Source: Azospirillum brasilense
Lineage (GTDB): Bacteria > Pseudomonadota > Alphaproteobacteria > Azospirillales > Azospirillaceae
Length of the DNA: 64,000 nucleotides
Assembly: GCF_005222205.1 (NCBI RefSeq)
Contig: NZ_CP032348.1
Location: 461,001-525,000 of the forward strand
Direction of reading: 5' to 3'
In this document: positions 15,726-23,985 of the stretch, in pieces
Numbering within the stretch: the stretch's first letter is position 1
How the letters are laid out: every line of letters begins with the position of its first letter
Made by a program: the position numbers and the translations under genes
The notes under the pieces: model-generated
Database searches by the model: none
Told to the model about the DNA's origin: nothing
What the model saw: the letters and a program-made list of their open reading frames with translations, nothing else

Positions 15726-16427
15726 TCAGACCGACCGCATGAGGCCGCCGTCCACCCGGATGTTCTGCCCGGTGATGTAGCCGGCCCCGTCGGAAGCGAG
15801 GAAGGCGACGGTCGCCGCGATCTCCTCGCTCTTGCCGTAGCGGGCCATCGGCACGCCCTGGCGCCGCTCCTCCGTCGCCGGCAGGCTGTCGATCCAGCCG
15901 GGCAGCACGTTGTTCATGCGCACATTGTCGGCGGCGTACTGGTCGGCGAACAGCTTGGTGAAGGAGGCCAGCCCGGCCCGCGCGACGGCGGAGGTCGGGA
16001 ACATCGGGCTCGGTTCGAAGGCCCAGGCGGTCGAGATGTTGATGATCGTCCCGCCCTTCTGCCCGACCATGACCGGGGTCACCAGCCGGACCGCCCGGAC
16101 GACGTTCAGGAAATAGACCTCGATCCCCTTGTGCCAGTCCTCGTCGGTCAGCTCCAGCAGGCCTTTTCGCGGGCCGTGGCCGGCGCTGTTCACCAGCGCG
16201 TCGATGCGGCCCCAGCGCTCCATCGTCCGGCTCACCAGACGCTCCAGATCCTCGGCGGACTGGTTCGAGCCGGTCACGCCGATGCCGCCCAGTTCCTCCG
16301 CCAGAGCCTCGCCCTTGCCGGAGGAGGACAGCACCGCGACCTTGAACCCGTCCGCCGCGAGGCGCCGCGCCGCCGCGGCCCCCATGCCGCTGCCGCCCGC
16401 GGTGATGATGGCAACCTTATCGCCCAT
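15726..16427 (-). CDS. SDR-family protein lacking the catalytic Tyr and Lys
   Basis: A 233-residue Rossmann protein. The nucleotide-binding TAGGSGMG (residues 9-16), NSAGHG and the C-terminal ITGQNIRVDGGLMRSV are standard for SDRs. The catalytic YxxxK is not: aligning from Ser132 (NIS), Tyr becomes Ser146 and Lys becomes Arg150 in TSAVARAGLASFTK. It may be an atypical reductase or a non-catalytic binding protein. It converges on dctP and has AGAGGG about 10 bases upstream. A 7-base-arm inverted repeat (GGAACGG/CCGTTCC, 16450-16468) lies in its leader. Confidence 0.85.
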   Translation of the reverse strand: MGDKVAIITAGGSGMGAAAARRLAADGFKVAVLSSSGKGEALAEELGGIGVTGSNQSAEDLERLVSRTMERWGRIDALVNSAGHGPRKGLLELTDEDWHKGIEVYFLNVVRAVRLVTPVMVGQKGGTIINISTAWAFEPSPMFPTSAVARAGLASFTKLFADQYAADNVRMNNVLPGWIDSLPATEERRQGVPMARYGKSEEIAATVAFLASDGAGYITGQNIRVDGGLMRSV

Positions 16428-16449
16428 GATTCGTCATCCCTCTCCTGCC

Positions 16450-16468
16450 GGAACGGTTCGTCCGTTCC
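16450..16468. promoter_or_regulatory. Inverted repeat upstream of the SDR gene
   Basis: GGAACGG and CCGTTCC are perfect 7-base arms around TTCGT, starting 23 bases ahead of the SDR ATG. It could be an operator or a leader hairpin; nothing distinguishes these. Confidence 0.35.
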
Positions 16469-16565
16469 TTCTCCCCTCCTGTATCGCACCGGATGCAGGA
16501 CGGGGCCAAGGGAAGCGTGCGCGCGCCTTCGGGCGCCAAAAGGACGGCGCCGGATTCAGGGTCGG

Positions 16566-16691
16566 TCAGCGGACGAAAAGGAAGGCCAGCGACGCGACCG
16601 GAGCCACGGTGACGAAGCCGACGGCGACAAAGCGCTCGACCGGGCTCCAGGACGCCCAATCCCGCTGAAGCGAGGACAAGAACGACTTCAT
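16566..16691 (-). CDS. 41-residue membrane peptide, unknown
   Basis: A short gene in the gap before the SDR gene. It begins MKSFLSSLQRDWASWSPVER and ends in a hydrophobic segment of about 20 residues, FVAVGFVTVAPVASLAFLFV, then Arg and stop. GAGGG lies 4-5 bases before the ATG, and an AT-rich, promoter-like stretch lies at about 16718-16742. One charged amphipathic N-terminal part followed by a single membrane helix is typical of small membrane proteins. I do not recognise a family; function unknown. Confidence 0.5.
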   Translation of the reverse strand: MKSFLSSLQRDWASWSPVERFVAVGFVTVAPVASLAFLFVR

Positions 16692-16898
16692 GATCCCTCA
16701 CGGACCGGCTGATGTTGCAATGCATATAAGATACGGTTTCCAGGGGCGTTCGTGCCAGAGGCGTGGCTTCCGTATCGCGAAATATCAGGGGGTGATGCAG
16801 CGCCGCCACAGGCCGGAAAGCGGCACTCCGAAAGGGTTTCGTCAAACCGGTGCTGCTCAGGGTTGCCCATCGGCCACAGGGTTCGATGGACGGGAGGA

Positions 16899-18029
16899 TC
16901 AGGACGGCGCGCCGCCGTTCCCGCCGAACAGGGCGAGGATGCGCGCCGCCGCCAACTCTGGCGGAATCGACGCGATGCAATGCGCCTCGGCCGCCGTGCA
17001 GCTTTCCGGCGGACAGGGCGCGAGCGCCGCCGCGGGCCGCAGCACCTGCGCCCGCGCGCACCAGGGACGGAAGCGCTCCGGCGCGTGGAAGTGGTTGGGG
17101 TCCCCGCCCTCCGGATGGCAGGAGAAGACGGCGACCGGCACGCCAACGGCGGCCCCGAGATGGGCCGGGGCGGAATCCATGGCGATCAGCCCCGCCGTCC
17201 GCTCGATCACCGCCGCCGCCAGCCGCAGGCCGGTCCGCCCGGTCAGGTCGGCCACCCGCCCCGGCAGAGCCGCGGCGATCCGCTCCGCCGCCGCCCACTC
17301 CAGCTCCGTGCCGAGAACCACCACCCGCGCGCCGAGCGCGATCGCCACCACGGCAACCACCGCCGCCAGCCGGTCCGGGGGGTATTCGCGGCGCGAGGCG
17401 GCGGCCCCCGGCGCCACGGCGATGAGCCGTTCCCCCGACGCATCGGTCAGCAAGCGGGCGGCCTCCGCCCGGTCCTCCGCGGTCAGGTGCAGTTCGACCC
17501 CGTCGCCGTCCGGCACACCGCCGGCGAAGCGCAGCAGGGCGAGGTTCTGCTCCACCTCGTGGCGGCCGGGCGGCGGCGTCAGCCGGTGGGTGTAGGCGCG
17601 GTCGAAACCGGCGTTGCCCGACGCCTTCCAGGGCGTGACCGCCTCGGAGAAACTGACAACGGCGCGGGCGCGGCTGTTCGCGGCGAGCGCCGTGGCGCCA
17701 TGCCGGTCGAAATCGTAGCGGGGCACCAGCGTCAGGTCGAAGCCGGCGCGGAAGGCCTCCGCGAAGGCCGCCGCACCACCCGGCGTGACGCCGCGCAGGT
17801 CGATCCCCCCGCCCGGCTTCGGATGGGGCGCCACCACCGCGTCGACATGCGGGCAGGTCTCGGCGAGGTCGGCCACGGCGGGGCGCACCGCCAGCACGAT
17901 GCGCGCCCGCGCCGCCGAGGCCCGCAGCCCGCGCAGGAAGGGCGTGGCGAGCACGAAGTCACCCACCTCGTCCAGCTTCACCACCAGGATGCGCCGGGCG
18001 GACGAAAGGTCGAAGACGGCGTCCGTCAT
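16899..18029 (-). CDS. Glycosyltransferase family 9 (heptosyltransferase-like)
   Basis: A 376-residue GT-B enzyme. It opens with RRILVVKLDEVGDFVLATPF, the usual GT9 start (a Lys and an Asp before GD). The C-domain has ERTAGLIAMDSAPAHLGAAV followed by GVPVAVFSCHPEG, where the family keeps the D-S-x-x-x-H donor site. It likely adds a sugar to a glycan or protein using a nucleotide-sugar donor. Its ATG overlaps the stop of the TPR-GT41 gene (ATGA), so the two act together. The C-terminal region has four Cys residues (about residues 320-355). Confidence 0.85.
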   Translation of the reverse strand: MTDAVFDLSSARRILVVKLDEVGDFVLATPFLRGLRASAARARIVLAVRPAVADLAETCPHVDAVVAPHPKPGGGIDLRGVTPGGAAAFAEAFRAGFDLTLVPRYDFDRHGATALAANSRARAVVSFSEAVTPWKASGNAGFDRAYTHRLTPPPGRHEVEQNLALLRFAGGVPDGDGVELHLTAEDRAEAARLLTDASGERLIAVAPGAAASRREYPPDRLAAVVAVVAIALGARVVVLGTELEWAAAERIAAALPGRVADLTGRTGLRLAAAVIERTAGLIAMDSAPAHLGAAVGVPVAVFSCHPEGGDPNHFHAPERFRPWCARAQVLRPAAALAPCPPESCTAAEAHCIASIPPELAAARILALFGGNGGAPS

Positions 18030-20665
18030 GCCGCGCTCATGTCGATGCGGGCAGGCGGCAGACCGGCGCACCAGCGCCGCCACGCCATGCGGTAACCGGC
18101 CTCGACCGCCCGGACATACCCCGCCTCGTCCATCAGCGGGGAGCGCGCCATCCGCTCGCGCAGGCCCGCGCGTTGCGCCTCCAGGAAGGCGCGGTCCGTG
18201 GCCAGCCGGACGGCGAGCGCCACGTAATCGTCCTCGCGCTCCACCACCAGCCCGCCCAGCCCGACGCTGCCGAGCATCGTGGCGCCCCAGCGCGAGATCA
18301 TCGCCTCCCCCGCGATGGACAGCACGGGTACCCCCATCCACAGCGCGTCGCAGGTCGTCGTCCCGCCGTTGGCGAAGACGGGGTCGAGCGCGCAATCGAG
18401 CAGCCGATAATCCTCATAGGGGTCCGGGGCGGTGCCGCGCAGCAGCAGCCGCGATTCCTCAACCCCATGGGCGGCGAAGGCGTCCAGCACCCGCCGCGCC
18501 ACACCGCCGCCGGACAGCCCCCGCCACTTCAGCATCAGCCGCGCCTCCGGCACCGCCGTCAGCACCCGCCCCCACAGCGCCAGCGTCGAGGCGTTCAGCT
18601 TCGTCAGGTTGTTGAAGGAGCCGAAGGTGAACACCCCCGCCGTCTCCACCGGCGGGCGGGCCGGCGGCGGCGCGGCGGACTCAGCCGGGCGGTAGCACAG
18701 CACGCTGCCCGGCAGGCGGATCAGCTTTTCCGTGTGCAGGGCGTCCGCGCCCGCCGCGGCGAAGCGGTGATCGGAAAACTGGTAGTCCATCGCCGTCAGC
18801 CCCGTCGTGTTCGGGTAGAGCGGCAGGCTGACCTGGACCGGCGCCGGGCGGCGGATGAACAGCGGCATACGGTTGCGCGACATATGCCCGCCGCAATCCA
18901 CCAGCACGTCGATGCCGTCCGCCCGGATCAGGCGCTCAAGCTCGCCGTCCGGCAGGGCCGCGACGGCGCGCCAGCGGTCGGCCAGCGCGGCGAAGCGGTC
19001 CGTCGCCGCGTCCTTCGGCAGGTCGGCGTAATAGCAGGTCACCTCCACCGCCGACCGGTCGTGGCCCTCGATCAGCGGCAGCAGGAAATGGTAGCCCGGC
19101 CCCGGGTAGCGCTGGAAATCCGGCGACAGGTAGCCGACGCGCAAGCGGCGCTCCGGATCGCGGTCCACCGCGGCGAAGCGCGGGGCGGCGGGCGGCACCG
19201 GCATCACCGCACGCTCGAACCCCTTATGCTCCTCGAACACCGCGCCGAGGTCGGCCTCTTCCGCGAAGCACAGGCAGAACAGCAGGTTGGAGCGCACCTC
19301 CGCGTCCTGCGGCGCGCGCTCCAGCGCGGCGCGCAGGGCGGCAACCGCCTCGCCATGGCGGCCGAGCGCCATCAGCGCGACGCCCAGGTTGGAACTGGCC
19401 AGCGCCTCCCGCTCCGCCGTGCGCAAGGCCAGCGCCCGCCCCAGCAGGACCAGCGCGTCGTCGAAGGCGCCCGCGTCGATGGCGTGGGTGCCGAGGTTGG
19501 TCCAGCCGGCGGCACCGTCGGGCTGCAGGGCCAGCGCGCGCCGGAACCACGCCCGCGCCTCCCCGGGGCGCTTGGCCCGGTGCTGGACGGCCCCGGCGTT
19601 GAGGGCGTGGCCCGCCTCCTCCGGGTCGGCGCGGACGGCGCGGCGGGCGGCGGTCCCGGCCGCCTCCATCGCACCCAGGGCGGACAGCGCCATGCCCAGC
19701 CCGGTCAGCGCCGGGGCGGACTCCGGCTCCAGCGCCAGGGCGCGCCGGTAGCAGCGCGGCGCCTCCGCGGGATGGCCGCGCTCCTGCCACAGATTGCCGA
19801 GCACGAGCAGGGAGTCGGGCGCCGGGGCCAGCACCGCCGCCCGCTCCAGCCACGCCGCCCCCTCGCGCCAGGGTCCCGCCGCGGCCAGCGCCGCGCCCAG
19901 GACCTTCGCGCCTTCGCCGTGGCCCGGCTCCAGCGCCATCAGCCGCCGCCCCGCCGCCACGGTGCCGGCCCTATCGCCCAGCGCGTGACACAGGCCCGTC
20001 ACCTGCTCCTGCGCCTGGACCAGCAGCGGCGCCAGGGCGGCGGCGCGGCGGAAGGCGGCGAGGGCGTCTTGCGGACGCCCGGCGTCGCGCAGCGCGGCCC
20101 CCTGGTTGTAGACCGCCAGCACGTCTCCGGGAGCGAGCGCCGACGCCCGCCCGTACCAGTCCGCCGCCGGGCCGGGCCGCCCCAGATCGTACAGCGCGTC
20201 GGCCAGCGCGTTCGCGGCTTCGCCATCCTGCGGCGCCAACGCCAGCAGGCGGCGGAAGGCCCGCGCCGCGACCTCCGCCCGCCCGAGCTTCGTGTGGGCC
20301 GCCGCCTCCCGCCGGTGATGGTCGGGGACCAGCGGGGCGAGGCGGGCGGCGTGGCCGTAGGCGTCCGCGGCCTCCGCCCAGCGCCCCGCCGCCTCCAGCA
20401 CGCGGCCGAGGTTGAGGCGGAAGACCGGCTGGCCGCCGTCCTTCGCCACGGCCTTGCGGATCAGCGCGATCGCGGATTCCGGATCGCCGGCCTGCGCCGT
20501 CAGCAGGCCCAGCAGATGCAGCGCGTCGCTCTGGTCCGGGACGTGGCGCAGCACCCGCTCGTAGAGGGGCCGCGCCTCCGCCAGCCGTCCGTTCTGGTGA
20601 TGGACGACGGCCTGCGCCAGCGTTTCCTGGAGCGTGGCAGTGGAAGGGTCGCGGCTGGCGCTCAT
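18026..20665 (-). CDS. TPR-domain GT41 glycosyltransferase (O-GlcNAc-transferase/SPINDLY-like)
   Basis: An 879-residue protein. Around a dozen tetratricopeptide repeats fill residues 10-450; a typical one is LHLLGLLTAQAGDPESAIAL. The rest is a GT41 catalytic region with RVGYLSPDFQRY, RRPAPVQVSLPLYPNTTGL and ALDPVFANGGTTTCDALWMG followed by VPVLSIAG. These are the diagnostic OGT/SPY blocks. It would transfer a sugar to Ser/Thr of protein partners held by the repeats; in bacteria such enzymes often modify flagellin or adhesins. The GT9 gene is coupled downstream. No signal peptide, so cytoplasmic. Confidence 0.9.
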   Translation of the reverse strand: MSASRDPSTATLQETLAQAVVHHQNGRLAEARPLYERVLRHVPDQSDALHLLGLLTAQAGDPESAIALIRKAVAKDGGQPVFRLNLGRVLEAAGRWAEAADAYGHAARLAPLVPDHHRREAAAHTKLGRAEVAARAFRRLLALAPQDGEAANALADALYDLGRPGPAADWYGRASALAPGDVLAVYNQGAALRDAGRPQDALAAFRRAAALAPLLVQAQEQVTGLCHALGDRAGTVAAGRRLMALEPGHGEGAKVLGAALAAAGPWREGAAWLERAAVLAPAPDSLLVLGNLWQERGHPAEAPRCYRRALALEPESAPALTGLGMALSALGAMEAAGTAARRAVRADPEEAGHALNAGAVQHRAKRPGEARAWFRRALALQPDGAAGWTNLGTHAIDAGAFDDALVLLGRALALRTAEREALASSNLGVALMALGRHGEAVAALRAALERAPQDAEVRSNLLFCLCFAEEADLGAVFEEHKGFERAVMPVPPAAPRFAAVDRDPERRLRVGYLSPDFQRYPGPGYHFLLPLIEGHDRSAVEVTCYYADLPKDAATDRFAALADRWRAVAALPDGELERLIRADGIDVLVDCGGHMSRNRMPLFIRRPAPVQVSLPLYPNTTGLTAMDYQFSDHRFAAAGADALHTEKLIRLPGSVLCYRPAESAAPPPARPPVETAGVFTFGSFNNLTKLNASTLALWGRVLTAVPEARLMLKWRGLSGGGVARRVLDAFAAHGVEESRLLLRGTAPDPYEDYRLLDCALDPVFANGGTTTCDALWMGVPVLSIAGEAMISRWGATMLGSVGLGGLVVEREDDYVALAVRLATDRAFLEAQRAGLRERMARSPLMDEAGYVRAVEAGYRMAWRRWCAGLPPARIDMSAA

Positions 20666-20899
20666 GACGGTCCGTTCGGCTGGCCCATGGACAGGGCGTC
20701 GGGGCGCGCAGTGTAGCGCGACCGCGGGACGGCGGGTACGAATGCCTTGATGCCGCCGGGATCAGCCGACCGTAAATTTTCGGTCCGGACCGCGCAGGAG
20801 ATCCCGGCAGCCCGCGTATCACCACCAGCAGGCTCCCCGGAGCCGGTCGGACGGCCCCGGACGCAGGCCAAAACCTAGGAAGGAGCAGAGGATGGCCGC
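20666..20899. other. Divergent intergenic region, GT41 and ECF sigma
   Basis: The 234-base gap must hold both promoters. A near-palindrome, ACCGTAAATTTTCGGT (20769-20784, two mismatches), lies in its only AT-rich part. AGGAAGGAGCAGAGG just before 20892 serves the sigma gene. A five-codon ATG reading frame (20892-20909, MAAWR then stop) overlaps the sigma GTG start in another frame. Confidence 0.4.
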
Positions 20900-21472
20900 G
20901 TGGCGGTGATCGACGAGGACGACGACGAAACGCTGATGGCCGAAACGGCCGCGGGAAGCCGGGCGGCCTTCGACCGGTTGACCCGCCGTCACCTGCGCCG
21001 GAGCCTCGCGCTCGCCCACCGGGTGGTCGGCAACGCGAGCGACGCGGAGGAGGTCGTGCAGGATGCCTTCCTGCAGATCTGGACCCACGCCGACCGCTGG
21101 CGCGGCGATGGGACCCGCTTTTCCACATGGCTCTACCGCATCGTCGTCAACCGCTCGATCGACTACCGCCGCCGCAGAAGCTTCCAGCCGCTGGACGACG
21201 CCGTGGAAATCGTCGACCCGGCCATCGGCGCCGATGGGCTGCTGGCGGAACGCCAGCTCGGCGCGGCGGTGGACGCGGCGATCGCCGCCTTGCCGGAACG
21301 GCAGCGGGCGGCGCTCAGCCTGTGCTACTACCAGGAGATGAGCTGCACGGAAGCGTCGGAGGTTCTGAACGTCTCGGTCTCGGCCATGGAAAGCCTGCTG
21401 GTCCGGGCGCGGCGGATGGTCCGCACCCGTCTCAACTCCCTGATCCGTCAGAAGGACGGCGACGAGAAATGA
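20900..21472 (+). CDS. ECF RNA polymerase sigma factor
   Basis: A 190-residue group 4 sigma factor. Region 2 includes LAHRVVGNASDAEEVVQDAF and RFSTWLYRIVVNRSIDYRRR. Region 4 is ALPERQRAALSLCYYQEMSC followed by the helix-turn-helix SVSAMESLLVRARRMVRTRL. A GTG at 20900 is the likely start, with AGGAAGGAGC and GAGG upstream. It leads a three-gene operon with ATGA overlaps at each join. The two membrane proteins behind it should hold it inactive until a periplasmic signal arrives, as in CnrYXH. Confidence 0.9.
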   Translation: MAVIDEDDDETLMAETAAGSRAAFDRLTRRHLRRSLALAHRVVGNASDAEEVVQDAFLQIWTHADRWRGDGTRFSTWLYRIVVNRSIDYRRRRSFQPLDDAVEIVDPAIGADGLLAERQLGAAVDAAIAALPERQRAALSLCYYQEMSCTEASEVLNVSVSAMESLLVRARRMVRTRLNSLIRQKDGDEK

Positions 21473-21897
21473 CACTCAAAGAGTTCAAGCGCTTCGCCGA
21501 CCTCTACGGCGGCGACATCGACCGCTGGCCCGCGACGGACGGCGTCGATGCCCTGATCCTTCTTGAAGAGTCCGCCGAGGCGCGCGCCATCCTGGCCGAC
21601 GCCGCCGCGTTGGACGCCCTGCTCGATCACGCCGCCCCGGCCGTGACCGAGGACAGCGTGCAGCGGGTGCTGAACGGCATCGCGGCAAGGCTGGACGCGC
21701 CGGTGGAAACGGCCCCTGCCCCCTGGACCCTGGCGGCGGCGCCCATGCGCTTCTGGCCGACCGCCGGATTCCTGGCGGTCATGGGGATGGCGGGCTTCCT
21801 GGCCACCGTCCAGGGCGTCCTGCCGGCGCAGAACGCCCTGGCGAACGGCTACGCGGAGGTCGTGGTGAACAGCAGCTATCTGGGGACGATCCGATGA
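21469..21897 (+). CDS. Membrane-anchored anti-sigma-like protein
   Basis: A 142-residue protein overlapping the sigma stop (ATGA). Its cytoplasmic half begins FKRFADLYGGDIDRWPATDG and is acidic and helical. One membrane segment (about residues 95-116, FWPTAGFLAVMGMAGFLATV) leads to a short outer tail. I infer an anti-sigma role from gene order and topology, because the sequence carries no classical zinc HxxxCxxC motif. The LYGGDIDRWP block is frequent in alphaproteobacterial proteins downstream of ECF genes. Confidence 0.7.
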   Translation: MTLKEFKRFADLYGGDIDRWPATDGVDALILLEESAEARAILADAAALDALLDHAAPAVTEDSVQRVLNGIAARLDAPVETAPAPWTLAAAPMRFWPTAGFLAVMGMAGFLATVQGVLPAQNALANGYAEVVVNSSYLGTIR

Positions 21898-22361
21898 GCC
21901 GTCCCATCGGCCGCCCCACCGCCCCGCGCCGTTGGCCCTGGTATCTGCTGATCGGCTCGCTCGGCATGAACATGCTGCTGGGCGGCATCCTGGCCGCGCA
22001 GGCGCTGCACCTCATGCCCCCACCGCCGCCTCCCGATCCCGGCCAAGGGCTCGAACGCTTCGTCGAGCGGGCCGAGCGGGAGCTGTCCCCCGCCGACGCG
22101 GCGGTCCTGCGGCGCGGCTACGAGGCGGAGCGCATGGCGGTCGAGCGCATGCATCAGAACATGGAGGCGATGCGCCGCCAGCTTCGCGACAGCATGAACG
22201 CTCCAACCTTTGATCCGGACGGACTGCGGCGCGCCCTCGATCAGGCCCACGCGACCGAGGCCGATCTGCGCGGCCGGCTGGACAGCCGCGTGATCGAGGT
22301 GCTCAGCCAACTGTCGCCCGAGGGGCGCCGCAAGCTGGTGGAGATGGGGCCGCCCCGTTAA
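21894..22361 (+). CDS. Periplasmic metal-sensor-like protein, CnrX/Metal_resist type
   Basis: A 155-residue protein with an N-terminal anchor (residues 16-40, about WPWYLLIGSLGMNMLLGGIL), a proline run of six, then a long helical region with periodic Arg, Glu and Met. The hairpin ERMAVERMHQNMEAMRRQLR and the late LSQLSPEGRRKLVEMG match periplasmic heavy-metal sensors such as CnrX or ZraP relatives. It overlaps the anti-sigma gene by ATGA. Likely senses metal or envelope stress and signals through the anti-sigma. Its stop codon lies in a tandem repeat shared with the convergent gene. Confidence 0.8.
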   Translation: MSRPIGRPTAPRRWPWYLLIGSLGMNMLLGGILAAQALHLMPPPPPPDPGQGLERFVERAERELSPADAAVLRRGYEAERMAVERMHQNMEAMRRQLRDSMNAPTFDPDGLRRALDQAHATEADLRGRLDSRVIEVLSQLSPEGRRKLVEMGPPR

Positions 22362-22387
22362 ACGGTCTGGCCCCGTTAAACGGTCTG
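22353..22387. repeat. 18-bp tandem duplication at a convergent gene end
   Basis: CCCCGTTAAACGGTCTG occurs twice, one base apart. The first copy supplies the TAA of the metal-sensor gene and the second, read on the other strand, the TAA of the ankyrin gene. The unit is itself nearly palindromic (CCGTTAAACGG). Confidence 0.85.
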
Positions 22388-22918
22388 TCCGCCGGGCGAC
22401 AGCCGGGCGGCGGCGTTGGCGGCGCCCATGGCGAGCGCCGCCTCGCGGGCGGTCAGGCCGCGGGCATCCCGCGCGTCGGGATCGGCGCCGCGGGCCAGCA
22501 GGAGGTCCACCATGGCGACGCGGTCGAACATGGCGGCGGTCATCAGCGCCGTCCGCCCGTCCGGCCCGCAGCCGTCCACGGCGGCCCCCTCCTCCAGCAG
22601 GACGCGCAGCACCGCCTCATCCCCCTTGAAGGCGGCGGCGGCCAGCGGAGTCTGCCCGCGGTCGTTCGCCAGCTCCGGATCGGCGCCGTGGCGCATCAGG
22701 TTGCGGGCCAGCTCGGCGTGGCCGTGGTAGCTCGCCAGCATCAGCAGGCTGTCGCCCTTGTCGTTGCGCAGATTGGCCGGCAGGCCCATCTCCAGCAGCT
22801 CCGTCAGTTCGGCGGTGCCGCCGGACCGCGCCCAGTGGAACAGCTTGCCGGCGAAGGCGATGGTGTCCTCGTCGAGTTCCCCGCGCGGCTCCCGTTGCGG
22901 CTCCCCCTGCGCTCCCAT
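22376..22918 (-). CDS. Ankyrin-repeat protein
   Basis: A 180-residue protein with four ankyrin repeats. Clear repeat starts are DKGDSLLMLASYHGHAELAR, DRGQTPLAAAAFKGDEAVLR and DGRTALMTAAMFDRVAMVDL, with the last repeat ending in ARGLTAREAALAMGAANAAA. No signal peptide, so cytoplasmic and probably a protein-binding scaffold. GGGGGA lies 8 bases before the ATG. It sits 29 bases after the LysR-type gene on the same strand and may be cotranscribed with it. Partner unknown. Confidence 0.88.
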   Translation of the reverse strand: MGAQGEPQREPRGELDEDTIAFAGKLFHWARSGGTAELTELLEMGLPANLRNDKGDSLLMLASYHGHAELARNLMRHGADPELANDRGQTPLAAAAFKGDEAVLRVLLEEGAAVDGCGPDGRTALMTAAMFDRVAMVDLLLARGADPDARDARGLTAREAALAMGAANAAARLSPGGQTV

Positions 22919-22947
22919 GGCGGCGGTCCCCCGGTCAAGGTTTCGGC

Positions 22948-23868
22948 TCAAACCGGGGAAACAGCCGACGCAGCACTTTGTTGCACCATCTCGTCGCGCG
23001 CCTCCTCCAGCAGCCAGCCGCGGAAGGCAGCGACGGCGGGGCGCTCCTGCATGCCCTCCGGGCAGACGAACCAGTAGCTGCCGGACGACGCCTCGATCTC
23101 CGGAAAGGGCAGGACGAGGCGCCCCGCCGCCATGTCCTCGGCACACAGCATGCGGTCGGCGACGGTGGCGCCCATCCCGGCGGCGGCGGCCTGCATCGCC
23201 GGGTCCATGGCGTCGAACACCGCGCCCTGGCGCAGCGCCTCGAAGAAGGGCAGCCCCGCCGCGGCCAGCCAGGTCCGCCAGTCCTGCCCCTCCGAACAGC
23301 CGTGCAGCAGGGGGATGGCGCCGAGGTCCATCGGTTCCCGCAACCGCTCCGCCAGGGCCGGCGGGCAGACGACGGTCAGGCGCTCCGGCAGCACCTCCAC
23401 GGCGGAGACGCCGGGCGGCACCTCCCGGCAATAGGGGATGGCGGCGTCGAACTCCTGCGGGTCGAACTCAAGCCCGCTGGTCCAGGCGACGGTCACCCGC
23501 ACCTGCACGTCGGGGTGGCGCGCCTGGAAGCGGACCAGCCGCGGCATCAGCCAGCGGATGCCGAAGGAGAAGGCCACCCGGATCCGCAGGTCGCGCCCCC
23601 GCGCCGCCAGCCGCGCCGCCGTCCCGGCGATGCGGTCGAAGGACTCCGACAGCACGGGCAGCAGGGCGCGTCCGTCGTCGGTCAGCTCGACCCGCCGGGT
23701 CAGCCGCCGGAACAGCGGCACGCCAAGCCACTCCTCCAGCCCCATGATCTGCCGGCTGACCGCCCCCTGCGTCACGCACAGCTCGTCCGCCGCCTTGGAG
23801 AAGCTCTCGTGGCGGGCCGCCGCCTCAAAGGCGCGCAGGGCGTGAAGGGGCGGCAGGGCACGCCGCAT
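22948..23868 (-). CDS. LysR-family regulator, GcvA-like
   Basis: A 306-residue regulator. The N-terminal HTH spans ALRAFEAAARHESFSKAADE, LCVTQGAVSRQIMGLEEWLG and VPLFRRLTRR, as in the GcvA group; the effector domain fills residues 90-300. Two starts compete. The Met at 23880 lies inside a 23-base palindrome, while the Met at 23868 has GGAG 6 bases upstream and leaves the palindrome in the leader, so 23868 is preferred. It is divergent from the DUF1127 gene, a common pairing, which it may control. Confidence 0.9.
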   Translation of the reverse strand: MRRALPPLHALRAFEAAARHESFSKAADELCVTQGAVSRQIMGLEEWLGVPLFRRLTRRVELTDDGRALLPVLSESFDRIAGTAARLAARGRDLRIRVAFSFGIRWLMPRLVRFQARHPDVQVRVTVAWTSGLEFDPQEFDAAIPYCREVPPGVSAVEVLPERLTVVCPPALAERLREPMDLGAIPLLHGCSEGQDWRTWLAAAGLPFFEALRQGAVFDAMDPAMQAAAAGMGATVADRMLCAEDMAAGRLVLPFPEIEASSGSYWFVCPEGMQERPAVAAFRGWLLEEARDEMVQQSAASAVSPV

Positions 23869-23878
23869 CGGATGCTCC

Positions 23879-23901
23879 ATGGATGAGTCTCGCTCATCCA
23901 T
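23879..23901. promoter_or_regulatory. LysR-box candidate (T-N11-A)
   Basis: ATGGATGAG and CTCATCCAT form perfect 9-base arms around TCTCG. The inner ATGAG-N5-CTCAT obeys the T-N11-A rule of LysR-type operators. It lies directly before the LysR gene and about 85 bases from the divergent DUF1127 gene. Confidence 0.55.
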
Positions 23902-23985
23902 CTTATGAGAAAGCATGGTTTGTCGTCCACGCACCGACGCGCGATTTTCCGGCTTCAAGGAATGACCGACCGGCGGGAGGGCCGC

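Noticed and set aside
18173-20716. Plus-strand frame of ~850 codons
   Set aside because: Arg/Gln/His-rich shadow of the TPR-GT41 gene.
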